Below, in pieces: positions 26,517 to 34,479 of a DNA stretch of 64,000 nt. The DNA is taken from the NCBI RefSeq assembly GCF_000801955.1, contig NZ_JSZO01000033.1:185281-249280 (forward strand). The letters run 5' to 3'. A program made the translations under genes and the position numbers. This stretch comes from Ralstonia sp. A12. GTDB taxonomy: Bacteria > Pseudomonadota > Gammaproteobacteria > Burkholderiales > Burkholderiaceae. The notes under the pieces are model-generated. The model did not search any database. It had not been told where the DNA came from and saw only the letters and a list, made by a program, of their open reading frames with translations. How positions within the stretch are numbered: position 1 is the stretch's first letter; each line of letters starts with the position of its first letter.

Positions 26517-27875
26517 ATGAACATGCTCGCCCCGACGGCCCCGAGCGCGTCCCCCTTCGCATTCACCCCCGCGTCGCTGGACCGCCCCGCTTACCAGAGC
26601 GGCTTCGGTAACGAGTTCGCCACCGAAGCCCTGCCGGGCGCACTGCCGCACGGGCAGAACTCGCCACAGAAGGCGCCGTATGGCCTGTATGCGGAGCAGA
26701 TTTCCGGCACCGCCTTCACCGCGCCGCGCGCGCACAACCGCCGCTCGTGGCTGTATCGCATTCGCCCGGGTGCCGTGCATCTGCCGTTCGCCGCCATGGC
26801 GCAAGCGCGCTTCCACAGCAACTTCAACGAGGTGCCGCCCTCGCCCAACCAGCTGCGCTGGGACCCGCTGCCCGCCCCGGCCGCCGGCACCGATTTCGTT
26901 GACGGCGTCGTCACCTTTGCCGGCAACGGCGGCCCCGACGCGCAAACCGGCTGCGGCATCCACCTGTACGCCGCCAACGCGGACATGACCGACCGCTTCT
27001 TCTACAACGCCGACGGCGAACTGCTGATCGTGCCGCAGCAAGGCCGCCTACGCCTGCTGACCGAGATGGGCGTGGTCGATGTCGAACCGCTGGAAATTGT
27101 GGTCATCCCGCGCGGCGTGCGCTTCCGCGTCGAGTTGCCCGATGGTGAAGCCCGCGGCTACATCTGCGAGAACTTCGGCGCCCTCTTCCGCCTGCCGGAC
27201 CTGGGCGTGATCGGCTCGAACGGTCTGGCCAACCCGCGTGACTTCCTCACGCCGCACGCCTGGTACGAAGACCGCGAGGGCGACTTTGAACTCATCGCCA
27301 AATTCCAGGGCAACCTGTGGACCGCCAAGATCGGCCACTCGCCGCTGGACGTGGTGGCCTGGCACGGCAACTTCGCGCCGTACAAGTACGACCTGCGCCT
27401 GTTCAACACCATCGGCTCGATCAGCTACGACCACCCGGACCCGTCGATCTTCCTGGTGCTGCAGAGCCCGTCCGACACGCCTGGCGTGGACACCATCGAC
27501 TTCGTGATCTTCCCGCCGCGCTGGCTGGCGGCCGAGAACACGTTCCGCCCGCCCTGGTTCCACCGCAACATCGCCAGCGAGTTCATGGGCCTCATCCAAG
27601 GCGTGTACGACGCCAAGGCCGAAGGCTTTGTGCCGGGCGGCGCCAGCCTGCACAACTGCATGAGCGGCCACGGTCCCGATGCGGACACATTCGAGAAAGC
27701 CAGCAACGGCGACACCACCCAGCCGCACAAGGTGGACGCAACGATGGCCTTCATGTTCGAGACACCCGCCGTCATCCGCCCGACGCGCTTCGCGGCAGAA
27801 TCCGCACAGTTGCAGGCCAAGTACTTCGAGTGCTGGCAAGGCCTGAAGAAGCATTTCGACCCGACCCAGCGTTGA
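26517..27875 (+). CDS. hmgA: Homogentisate 1,2-dioxygenase
   Basis: 452 residues from ATG 26517 (AAGGA 7 bases upstream). [13 protein letters not shown] is the family's N-terminal signature, and the iron-binding region with [16 protein letters not shown] and [10 protein letters not shown] is intact. It opens the ring of homogentisate with Fe2+ and O2 to maleylacetoacetate, a cytosolic step of tyrosine and phenylalanine breakdown. It lies between the AAHS carrier and fahA on the same strand. No maleylacetoacetate isomerase gene is in the window. Confidence 0.95.
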   Translation: MNMLAPTAPSASPFAFTPASLDRPAYQSGFGNEFATEALPGALPHGQNSPQKAPYGLYAEQISGTAFTAPRAHNRRSWLYRIRPGAVHLPFAAMAQARFHSNFNEVPPSPNQLRWDPLPAPAAGTDFVDGVVTFAGNGGPDAQTGCGIHLYAANADMTDRFFYNADGELLIVPQQGRLRLLTEMGVVDVEPLEIVVIPRGVRFRVELPDGEARGYICENFGALFRLPDLGVIGSNGLANPRDFLTPHAWYEDREGDFELIAKFQGNLWTAKIGHSPLDVVAWHGNFAPYKYDLRLFNTIGSISYDHPDPSIFLVLQSPSDTPGVDTIDFVIFPPRWLAAENTFRPPWFHRNIASEFMGLIQGVYDAKAEGFVPGGASLHNCMSGHGPDADTFEKASNGDTTQPHKVDATMAFMFETPAVIRPTRFAAESAQLQAKYFECWQGLKKHFDPTQR

Positions 27876-27935
27876 TACCGAATTCGCCTTGACGCCAAGG
27901 CATACATCCAGAAGGTTTGGCCGTACCCTGCCCTT

Positions 27936-28116
27936 GATGGCGCCTTGAATTTCTGTTGCAGAGAGGAAAAAGGAAGGGGAACTGTCTGAGCGAAGCGAGT
28001 TTTCCCCTTCCCCTCTCTGCGACATAAATTCAAGGGGAAGTCGCCATCTCGGGCGCGCCTTTCTTTGCTTACTTTCTTTGGCAAGACAAAGAAAGTGAGT
28101 CGCCCCCGGCAGGGGG
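27936..28116. repeat. Large composite hairpin repeat between hmgA and fahA
   Basis: Three stem-loops in a row. First, an imperfect inverted repeat with arms 27936-27981 and 28002-28048, sharing GATGGCG, CTTGAATTT, GCAGAGAGG and GGGGAA in mirrored order. Second, ACTTTCTTTG (28071-28080) with CAAAGAAAGT (28087-28096). Third, CCCCC (28103-28107) with GGGGG (28112-28116). The CTTTCTTTGCTTACTTTCTTTGGCAA core is one I know as a dispersed repeat in Ralstonia and relatives. It fills most of the 302-bp gap and holds no gene. Confidence 0.75.
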
Positions 28117-28177
28117 TGAAACAGAGAATGCACTGACAGCGTCAAGCCCCAAAACAACCCAACGCCCCCGACCCAAC

Positions 28178-29458
28178 ATGACCACACGACAACTAAGCTG
28201 GCTCGAATCCGCCAACACCCCCGACACCCACTTCCCGCTAGAAAATCTGCCCTTCGGCATCTTCTCCACCAAAGAGAACCCCTCGCCGCGCGCCGGCGTC
28301 GCCCTGGGTGACCAGGTGATCGACTTGGGCGCATTGGACGACGCCGGCCTGCTGCCCGCCTCCACACGTGGCACCTTCCGCACCGGCACACTCAACACCT
28401 TCATCGCCCTGGGCAAACCCGTGTGGGCAGAAACGCGCAAAAAGCTGCAAACGCTCTTCAGCGTGGCCGACACCCACGTGCGCGACAACGCCACCCTGCA
28501 CGCCCGCGCCCTCGTGCCGCAATCCCACGCCGTGATGCACCTGCCGATCAACATTCCCGGCTACACGGATTTCTATTCGTCCAAGGAGCACGCCACCAAC
28601 GTCGGCCGCATGTTCCGTGACCCCGAAAACGCGCTGCTGCCCAACTGGCTCGAAATCCCCATCGGCTACAACGGCCGCGCCAGCTCGGTGGTGGTGAGCG
28701 GCACGCCGCTGCACCGCCCAATGGGCCAGATCAAGCTGCCGGACCAGTCGCGCCCGATCTTCAGCGCTTGCCGCAAGCTGGACTATGAACTGGAGATGGC
28801 CTTCGTGGTCGGCAAGCCAAGCGCGCTGGGCGAAGCGATTGCCGTCGATGCAGCACCGGACCACATGTTTGGCGTGGTGCTGCTCAACGACTGGAGCGCG
28901 CGCGACATCCAGCAATGGGAATACGTGCCGCTAGGGCCGTTCAACGCCAAAACGTTCGGCACGTCGATCTCGCCGTGGATCGTGACGATGGAAGCGCTGG
29001 AGCCGTTCCGCGTGGCCAACCCGGCGCAATCACCCGAGCCGCTGGAATACCTGCGCCAGAGCCAGCCCAACGCTTACGACATCGCCCTGGAAACGGCGCT
29101 GCGCCCGCACGGCACGGATCACAATGGGCGCGCCACCATCGCCCGCACGAACTTCCGCGCGATGTACTGGACGATGGCGCAACAGCTGGCACACCACACC
29201 GTGTCCGGCTGCAACGTGCGCGTGGGAGATTTGATGGGCTCCGGCACCATCAGCGGCACCACGCCCGATTCGTACGGCAGCCTGCTGGAGCTGACCGTCA
29301 ATGGAAAGCAGCCGCTTGACCTTGGCAACGGCACCACGCGCGCCTTCCTGGAAGACGGCGATGAAGTCATCATGACCGGCTGGTGCCAGGGGGATGGCTA
29401 TCGCGTGGGCTTTGGTGAAGTGCGCGGGGAGGTACTACCGGCGCGTAATGTGAAGTAA
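28178..29458 (+). CDS. fahA: Fumarylacetoacetase
   Basis: 426 residues, full length. The N-terminal SH3-like part is followed by the FAH catalytic domain with DFYSSKEHATNVGRMFR, PIGYNGRASSVVVSG, the metal-binding Glu of LDYELEMAFVVG and the DWSARDIQQWEYVPLGPF segment. It splits fumarylacetoacetate into fumarate and acetoacetate, the last step after hmgA. It follows hmgA by 302 bp with the hairpin repeat between, so its expression may differ from hmgA. Confidence 0.95.
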   Translation: MTTRQLSWLESANTPDTHFPLENLPFGIFSTKENPSPRAGVALGDQVIDLGALDDAGLLPASTRGTFRTGTLNTFIALGKPVWAETRKKLQTLFSVADTHVRDNATLHARALVPQSHAVMHLPINIPGYTDFYSSKEHATNVGRMFRDPENALLPNWLEIPIGYNGRASSVVVSGTPLHRPMGQIKLPDQSRPIFSACRKLDYELEMAFVVGKPSALGEAIAVDAAPDHMFGVVLLNDWSARDIQQWEYVPLGPFNAKTFGTSISPWIVTMEALEPFRVANPAQSPEPLEYLRQSQPNAYDIALETALRPHGTDHNGRATIARTNFRAMYWTMAQQLAHHTVSGCNVRVGDLMGSGTISGTTPDSYGSLLELTVNGKQPLDLGNGTTRAFLEDGDEVIMTGWCQGDGYRVGFGEVRGEVLPARNVK

Positions 29459-29497
29459 GGCATCCCCGAGCGGCGGATCAAACGTCCGCCGCTCCCA

Positions 29498-30136
29498 TCA
29501 CTCCGTCCTCGCCGCCAGCGCGGCCAGCATCGCATCGCCAACAACATGCTCGCCGCTGGCCTTGAGCACTTCACCGGCTCCGCGAGCGTCCCGCGCTTCG
29601 CGGTTCTGGCCGAGCTTGAGCTTGCCCTCAAGCCGCGTGATCTCGATCTCGATACCGACAATCATCTTCAGCAGTTCATCGACATAGTCGGCAGGAGCGT
29701 CGGACATCTTCCACGGCACGGGTTGCGAAGCCTCATGTGCCCGCGTCAGGCGCCCGACTACACCGCGCACGAAGCGCTCATCGTCGCGGATGGTCATGCG
29801 GCCATGGGCGTGCACGACGCGGTAGTTCCACGTCGGCACATCCTTGTGGTGCTCATGCTTGCTCGGGTACCAAGTCGGCGAGATATACGCATCGCCCGCG
29901 CGAAAAATGACCAGCACTTCGTCGCCATTGGCCACGTCTTGCCAGAGCGGGTTGGCGCGCGCCACATGGGCGTGCAGTGCGCCTAGCTTGCCCGCTTCGG
30001 GCAGCAACAGAAACGGGATATGGTTCGCATCGAAACCGCCCTCGCAGCGCGTGACCAACGCGCCGAGCGGGTACTGCGCGATCAGCGCATGCAGCGCTTG
30101 TGCACGCGGTTCCTCAAACTGGGTGGGGATGTACAT
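29498..30136 (-). CDS. PaiB-family FMN-binding regulator, copy 1
   Basis: 212 residues. PaiB hallmarks: MYIPTQFEE, FDANHIPFLL, LHAHVARANPLW, FRAGDAYISPTWYPSK and the C-terminal MIVGIEIEITRLEGKLKLGQN. The fold is a split-barrel flavin-binding domain; the Bacillus relative represses protease and sporulation genes. GGAG lies 5 bases before the ATG. The gene just upstream is a same-length paralogue with about 79% identity by my hand alignment. A nested inverted repeat lies in its promoter. Confidence 0.88.
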   Translation of the reverse strand: MYIPTQFEEPRAQALHALIAQYPLGALVTRCEGGFDANHIPFLLLPEAGKLGALHAHVARANPLWQDVANGDEVLVIFRAGDAYISPTWYPSKHEHHKDVPTWNYRVVHAHGRMTIRDDERFVRGVVGRLTRAHEASQPVPWKMSDAPADYVDELLKMIVGIEIEITRLEGKLKLGQNREARDARGAGEVLKASGEHVVGDAMLAALAARTE

Positions 30137-30200
30137 GAACGCTCCGTCGATCCATACGGCTGTCGGGTTTCATGCATTCTGAAATGCAGGCACACAGACG

Positions 30201-30240
30201 GTACAGAAACAGTTGCGCCTGTTTCCAGAGGCAACTGTAC
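30201..30240. promoter_or_regulatory. Nested inverted repeats in promoter of paiB copy 1
   Basis: GTACAG (30201-30206) pairs with CTGTAC (30235-30240), ACAGTTGC (30209-30216) with GCAACTGT (30231-30238), and GAAACAG (30206-30212) with CTGTTTC (30219-30225). Overlapping symmetric words like these are typical of GntR/MocR or autoregulatory sites. It lies 64-104 bp upstream of copy 1 and downstream of copy 2. Confidence 0.45.
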
Positions 30241-30315
30241 TGGCGGTGACAGATTACTGGAGCTGCAGCGCGAGGTAATACCTATGCGCAACGGACGCAG
30301 CGTCCATCTCTCGCA

Positions 30316-30954
30316 TCACTCTGCTTTGGCGGCAGCGCAAGCCAGCATCGCATCGCTGATCACACGCTCGCCGTTTGCCTGGAGTGCTTCACCCGCGCCG
30401 CGAATGTCCCGCGCTTCCTTGTTCTGGCTGAGTTTGAGCTTGCCTTCGATGCGCGTGATCTCGATCTCGATGCCGACAATCATCCCTAGCAGCGTGTCGA
30501 TGTAGTCAGCCGGTGCATCGGACATCTTCCAAGGTGTTGGCTGCGAAGCCTCGTGCGTGCGCGTCAGGCGCGCAACCACACCGCGCACGAAGCGCTCGTC
30601 GTCGCGGATGGTGATGCGGCCGTGCGCATGGGCCACGCGGTAGTTCCACGTCGGCACCTGCTTGTGCGCCTCGTGCTTGCTCGGATACCACGTGGGGGAG
30701 ATATACGCATCACCCGCACGGAAGATGACGAGCACTTCGTCGTCATTGGCCACGTCTTGCCAGACCGGGTTGGCGCGCGCCACGTGGGCATGCAACACGC
30801 CAAGCTTGCCCTCTTCAGGCAGCAGCAGGAACGGAATGTGATTCGCATCCAGCCCGCTCCTGCCGTGCGTGACGAGCGTGCCGAACGGGTTCTGCGCGAT
30901 CAGCGTATGCAGCGCCTCGGTGCGCGATTCATCGAAATGGGCGGGGACGTACAT
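30316..30954 (-). CDS. PaiB-family FMN-binding regulator, copy 2
   Basis: 212 residues from ATG 30954, with GGAG 5 bases upstream. The open frame runs further upstream into the acyl-CoA dehydrogenase gene, but homology starts here. It aligns with copy 1 end to end without a gap; differences are concentrated in residues 1-40 and after 150, while the flavin-binding centre is nearly identical. A tandem duplication followed by divergence is the simplest origin. Same strand as copy 1, with a 179-bp gap. Confidence 0.88.
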   Translation of the reverse strand: MYVPAHFDESRTEALHTLIAQNPFGTLVTHGRSGLDANHIPFLLLPEEGKLGVLHAHVARANPVWQDVANDDEVLVIFRAGDAYISPTWYPSKHEAHKQVPTWNYRVAHAHGRITIRDDERFVRGVVARLTRTHEASQPTPWKMSDAPADYIDTLLGMIVGIEIEITRIEGKLKLSQNKEARDIRGAGEALQANGERVISDAMLACAAAKAE

Positions 30955-31066
30955 GGCAACTCCGGTGGCGTCTGGGCCAACCGCTCGGGGGAAGGCACCC
31001 ATTGTGAACCAGAACATGGCTCCATTACAGGGCCATCCCCGCCCGAATTGATGGAACCACGTAGCC

Positions 31067-32224
31067 TCAATCCCGCAGCAGATTCTTGGCGATGATGAGT
31101 TGCTGGATCTGCGTTGTGCCCTCGTACAGGCGCAGCAGGCGCACATCGCGGTAGAAGCGCTCGGCCTTGTACTCTGCAATGTAGCCCGCGCCGCCGTGGA
31201 TCTGCACGGCGCGGTCTGCCACGCGGCCAACCATTTCCGTGCAGAACATCTTCGTGCACGAGGCCAGCATGCTGACTTCGTGATCCTGCTTGCCCACGGG
31301 CTTGGCGTCATAACGGCGCGCGCAATCGCGCACCATCGACATGCTCGCGTACAGCTCGGCCTGGCTGTCGGCCAGCATCGCCTGAATCAGTTGGAAGTCT
31401 GCAATCGGCTGGCCGAACTGCTTGCGCTCCTTGGCATACGCCACGGCATCCGTGATGAGCCGGTGCGCCATGCCGCAGGCCAGCGCAGAGATATGCAGAC
31501 GCCCGCGATCCAGTACCTTCATTGCTGTCTTGAAGCCCTGCCCCGCTACACCGCCGATGATGTTGGCCGCAGGCACCCGCACATTGTCGAGCATCACGTC
31601 GCACGTCTTGGTGCCGCGCTGGCCCATCTTCTTATCCGGCTTGCCGAGCGTGATGCCGGGCGTATCGGCCGGCACGATGAAGGCGGAGATGCCACCCGCG
31701 CCCTCGCCACCGGTGCGCGCCATCAGCGTGAAGGCGCCGGCGCGCGGCGCGTTGGTGATGAAGCGCTTGGTGCCATTGATGACGTAGTGGTCGCCATCCA
31801 GCGTGGCGCGCGTCTGCAGTGATGCCGCATCCGAACCGGCGCCCGGTTCCGTGAGCGCAAACGAGATGATCAGCTCGCCGCTGGCGATGCGCGGCAGGTA
31901 GTTGGCCTTCTGCGCATCGGTGCCGTCCATCAGGATGCCCTGAGAGCCAATGCCGACGTTGGTGCCAAACACCGAGCGGAACGCGAACGCGGTGTGCCCA
32001 AGGTCGTACACCACCTCGCATTCCTGCGCCATCGACAGGCCAATGCCGCCGTGCTCTTCCGGAATCGACAGGCCGAACAGGCCCATCTCCTTCATGTCCG
32101 CGACGATCTCGGCGGGCACGTCATCCTCTTCTTCGAGGATGTTTTCCGCCGGCATCAGCCGTTCCTGGATGAAGCGCTGCACCGATTGCTGCAGCAGGCC
32201 GAAGGATTCGTCGTCGAGTGCCAT
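31067..32224 (-). CDS. Acyl-CoA dehydrogenase
   Basis: 385 residues from ATG 32224 (GGAG 9 bases upstream); a TTG five codons earlier is possible. Family signatures: FALTEPGAGSDAASLQTRA (FAD/substrate region), the GQRGTKTCDVMLDNVRVPA segment, and QIHGGAGYIAEYKAERFYRDVRLLRLYEGTTQIQ near the end with the expected catalytic Glu (YEGTT). It oxidises acyl-CoA to 2-enoyl-CoA, passing electrons to ETF. Acyl chain not determinable. Divergent from a LysR gene, which may control it. Confidence 0.92.
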   Translation of the reverse strand: MALDDESFGLLQQSVQRFIQERLMPAENILEEEDDVPAEIVADMKEMGLFGLSIPEEHGGIGLSMAQECEVVYDLGHTAFAFRSVFGTNVGIGSQGILMDGTDAQKANYLPRIASGELIISFALTEPGAGSDAASLQTRATLDGDHYVINGTKRFITNAPRAGAFTLMARTGGEGAGGISAFIVPADTPGITLGKPDKKMGQRGTKTCDVMLDNVRVPAANIIGGVAGQGFKTAMKVLDRGRLHISALACGMAHRLITDAVAYAKERKQFGQPIADFQLIQAMLADSQAELYASMSMVRDCARRYDAKPVGKQDHEVSMLASCTKMFCTEMVGRVADRAVQIHGGAGYIAEYKAERFYRDVRLLRLYEGTTQIQQLIIAKNLLRD

Positions 32225-32349
32225 GTCGCTTGGCTCCAATGGGATGTTCCGGCAGATATTACCGACTTGAGGCGTTTTGACAATCCGTTCCTACATCAAC
32301 AGAATGTCGAGTCTGCTTCACCAATATGGCACGCCGGGATGGATCCGAT

Positions 32350-33270
32350 ATGGACCTGAATGCACTCAAGCTGTTCGTAGAAATCGTCGATGCGGGCAAC
32401 CTGTCGGCGGCGGCGCGCAAGCTGCAGACCACGCGCTCCAACGTGAGCCACCGGCTTAAGGCGTTCGAGCGAGCACTGGGCGTGCAGTTGCTGCGCCGGA
32501 CCACCCGCCGCGTGGAGCCAACCGAAGTCGGCGCCGGCATCTACGAGCATGGGCGCAGCATCCTGCGCGAGATGGCGGCGGCGGACGCGCTGGTGTCGTC
32601 GCTAGGCAAATCGCTGCAGGGGAGCGTGCGGCTGTCGGTGCCGACAGGGCTGGGGCACTTACTGGTGTCGCCGCTGCTGGTGGCGTTCAAGCGCGCGTAT
32701 CCGGACATCCGGCTGGATGTGCGCTTCGACAACCGTGTGTCCGACCTGATTGGCGAAGATGTGGATGTGGCACTGCGCATCGTCTCGAACCCGCCCGAGT
32801 CGCTCGTCGCCACACTGCTCGATGAGGTGGACTGGGTGCTGTGCGCCGCGCCGGACTACCTGGCCGCGCATGGCATGCCAAAGACGCTCGATACGCTGGC
32901 CGGACACACCATCGTCAGTGCGCCGGCGGTTGGGCAGCCGTTGCGGTTGTCAGCCCAGCTTGGCGATGAACGCATGCATGTCACGCTCGACCCAGGCGTC
33001 TCTTCCGACAACTACCTGTTCCTGCAAGCCTCCGTGCGCGCCGGCAATGGGCTGGGCATTCTGCCCTACTACGCGGCGGCTGATGATTTGCGCGAGGGCC
33101 ACGTCAAACGCGTGCTGCCGGGTTATCGGTTCAGCGTGTTTGGCAGTCGGCTCTACATGTTGGCGATGCCGAGTCGGTATCGGACGCTGGCGACGCGGCA
33201 TCTGCTGGATTTTCTGAAAGCCGGTTTGCAGAACAAGCTGCCGCGCCTGCCCCAGAAAGAACACGCCTGA
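32350..33270 (+). CDS. LysR-family regulator
   Basis: 306 residues from ATG 32350, the family-typical start (DLNALKLFVEIVDAGNLSAAARKL). HTH at about 15-60, effector domain after about 90 (CAAPDYLAAHG, the CrgA/AaeR-type pattern). It diverges from the acyl-CoA dehydrogenase with a 125-bp shared region, so that gene is the likely target. Immediately after the stop begins the long inverted repeat. Confidence 0.87.
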   Translation: MDLNALKLFVEIVDAGNLSAAARKLQTTRSNVSHRLKAFERALGVQLLRRTTRRVEPTEVGAGIYEHGRSILREMAAADALVSSLGKSLQGSVRLSVPTGLGHLLVSPLLVAFKRAYPDIRLDVRFDNRVSDLIGEDVDVALRIVSNPPESLVATLLDEVDWVLCAAPDYLAAHGMPKTLDTLAGHTIVSAPAVGQPLRLSAQLGDERMHVTLDPGVSSDNYLFLQASVRAGNGLGILPYYAAADDLREGHVKRVLPGYRFSVFGSRLYMLAMPSRYRTLATRHLLDFLKAGLQNKLPRLPQKEHA

Positions 33271-33271
33271 C

Positions 33272-33434
33272 TAGTCCACTGAATCATTGAAATGGGAGGC
33301 GAAGGACATGCCATGCGGGATGCAGCGCTAGGCGCAAAGCGCAGCAATAGCCAGCTATTGCGAGCATTTGCAACGACGCGATGCGCCCGCATGGCATGGC
33401 AGGCGCCGACCAATTTCAGTGATTCAGTGGACTA
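33272..33434. repeat. Long inverted repeat spanning two convergent LysR stops
   Basis: Left arm 33272-33319 and right arm 33386-33434 are about 48 bp each and mirror one another with a few mismatches: TAGTCCACTGAATCA at the outer ends and ATGCCATGCGGG at the inner ends. Inside, GCAATAGC (33344-33351) and GCTATTGC (33354-33361) form another stem. The element starts one base after the LysR stop and its right end contains the TAG of metR. It looks like a dispersed palindromic unit and may end transcription from both sides. Confidence 0.75.
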
Positions 33435-34349
33435 TGCCTCCAACGGCATCAACCCCGGCAACTGCGCAAAGCAGATCGACTTGGCCGTCTCGATAAAGTC
33501 CTGCGCGAACGGCGCCTGCGCGTAGTCGCGCGTCATGGCGGCGTAGAGATCGCTCCAGACTCCCTCCTTGCCGACGCGTTTGGCGACCACGTATTCGTAG
33601 TCAATGTAGTTCTTGATACCCCAGCTCGGCAGCGCGGCCAGCCCGCGGCGGCTGGCGACAAGCTGCAGCACGGCAATGGTCAGCTCTGCCGTCCGTCGGT
33701 TGAACACGATACTGGCGGGCGTCAGCACCTGCCGGATCAGGTCGATGCGCTCTTCCGGCACGGGGTATGTGATGAGCGTCTGGTCTGTGAAGTCCTTCGC
33801 TTCCAGCCACTTCTTATTGCGCAGGGGATGGTCCACTGGTAGTACGGCCAGGATCTCGAAACGGAACAGCGGCGCGAACACCACGCCCCGGCGCATCTTG
33901 GCGTCGGAGCCGATGATGACGTCGGCACGGCCGTCCTTGAGCAGCGCGAGCGGATCGGTATGAAAGCCGGAGACCAGGTCCATCTCCACCTCGGGCCAGC
34001 GCTGACGGAAGGCGTCCATCACGGGCATCAGCCAGTCGAAGCAGGTGTGGCATTCCAGCGCGATGCGCAGCGTGCCGGCGGCGCGGCCCTTGATGCGCTC
34101 CAAGTCGCGCTCAGCGGTCTGGATGTCGGCGACGACCTTCTGGGCCAGTTCCAGCAGGCGCTCGCCGGCCTCACTCAGTTCTACGGTCTGGCCCTTGCGG
34201 CGCACGACGGCCAACCCGTAGTGCGATTCCAGCGCGCGCAACTGGTGTGACAGCGCCGATTGCGTCAGGTGCAGCCGCTCGGCTGCGCGCGACACCGAGC
34301 CGCCATCGGCCAGGGCAATCAGGGTTCGTAGATGACGGACTTCCAGCAT
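33432..34349 (-). CDS. metR: LysR-family activator MetR
   Basis: 305 residues from ATG 34349, where the family begins (MLEVRHLRTLIALADGGSVSRAAERLHLTQSALSHQLRALE). The effector domain starts near residue 90 with the LRIALECHTCFDWLMPVM segment typical of MetR, which senses homocysteine. It diverges from metE, its classical target, with a MetR-like site between. The stop codon TAG lies within the right arm of the inverted repeat. Confidence 0.93.
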   Translation of the reverse strand: MLEVRHLRTLIALADGGSVSRAAERLHLTQSALSHQLRALESHYGLAVVRRKGQTVELSEAGERLLELAQKVVADIQTAERDLERIKGRAAGTLRIALECHTCFDWLMPVMDAFRQRWPEVEMDLVSGFHTDPLALLKDGRADVIIGSDAKMRRGVVFAPLFRFEILAVLPVDHPLRNKKWLEAKDFTDQTLITYPVPEERIDLIRQVLTPASIVFNRRTAELTIAVLQLVASRRGLAALPSWGIKNYIDYEYVVAKRVGKEGVWSDLYAAMTRDYAQAPFAQDFIETAKSICFAQLPGLMPLEA

Positions 34350-34370
34350 ACGCGTGCGATTTCCGAAATA

Positions 34371-34383
34371 TGAATCCAATTCA
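34371..34383. promoter_or_regulatory. MetR box TGAA-N5-TTCA
   Basis: TGAATCCAATTCA matches the MetR consensus TGAA-N5-TTCA, apart from C at the weakly conserved A/T centre. It lies 22 bp from the metR start and about 97 bp from metE. An AT-rich stretch with the pair AATGAT / ATCATT (34383-34406) follows and could hold the metE promoter. Confidence 0.6.
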
Positions 34384-34479
34384 ATGATGTAGAAAATAAT
34401 ATCATTTGATTCATGGAATGTCGTCACCCATCATCACAGGACTCGAAAACCGACCTGCACTTTGGCACCTGTAATCTGT

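Noticed and set aside
30955..31311. N-terminal extension of paiB copy 2 of over 100 residues
   Set aside because: The extra part overlaps the acyl-CoA dehydrogenase gene in another frame, and copy 1 has no such extension.
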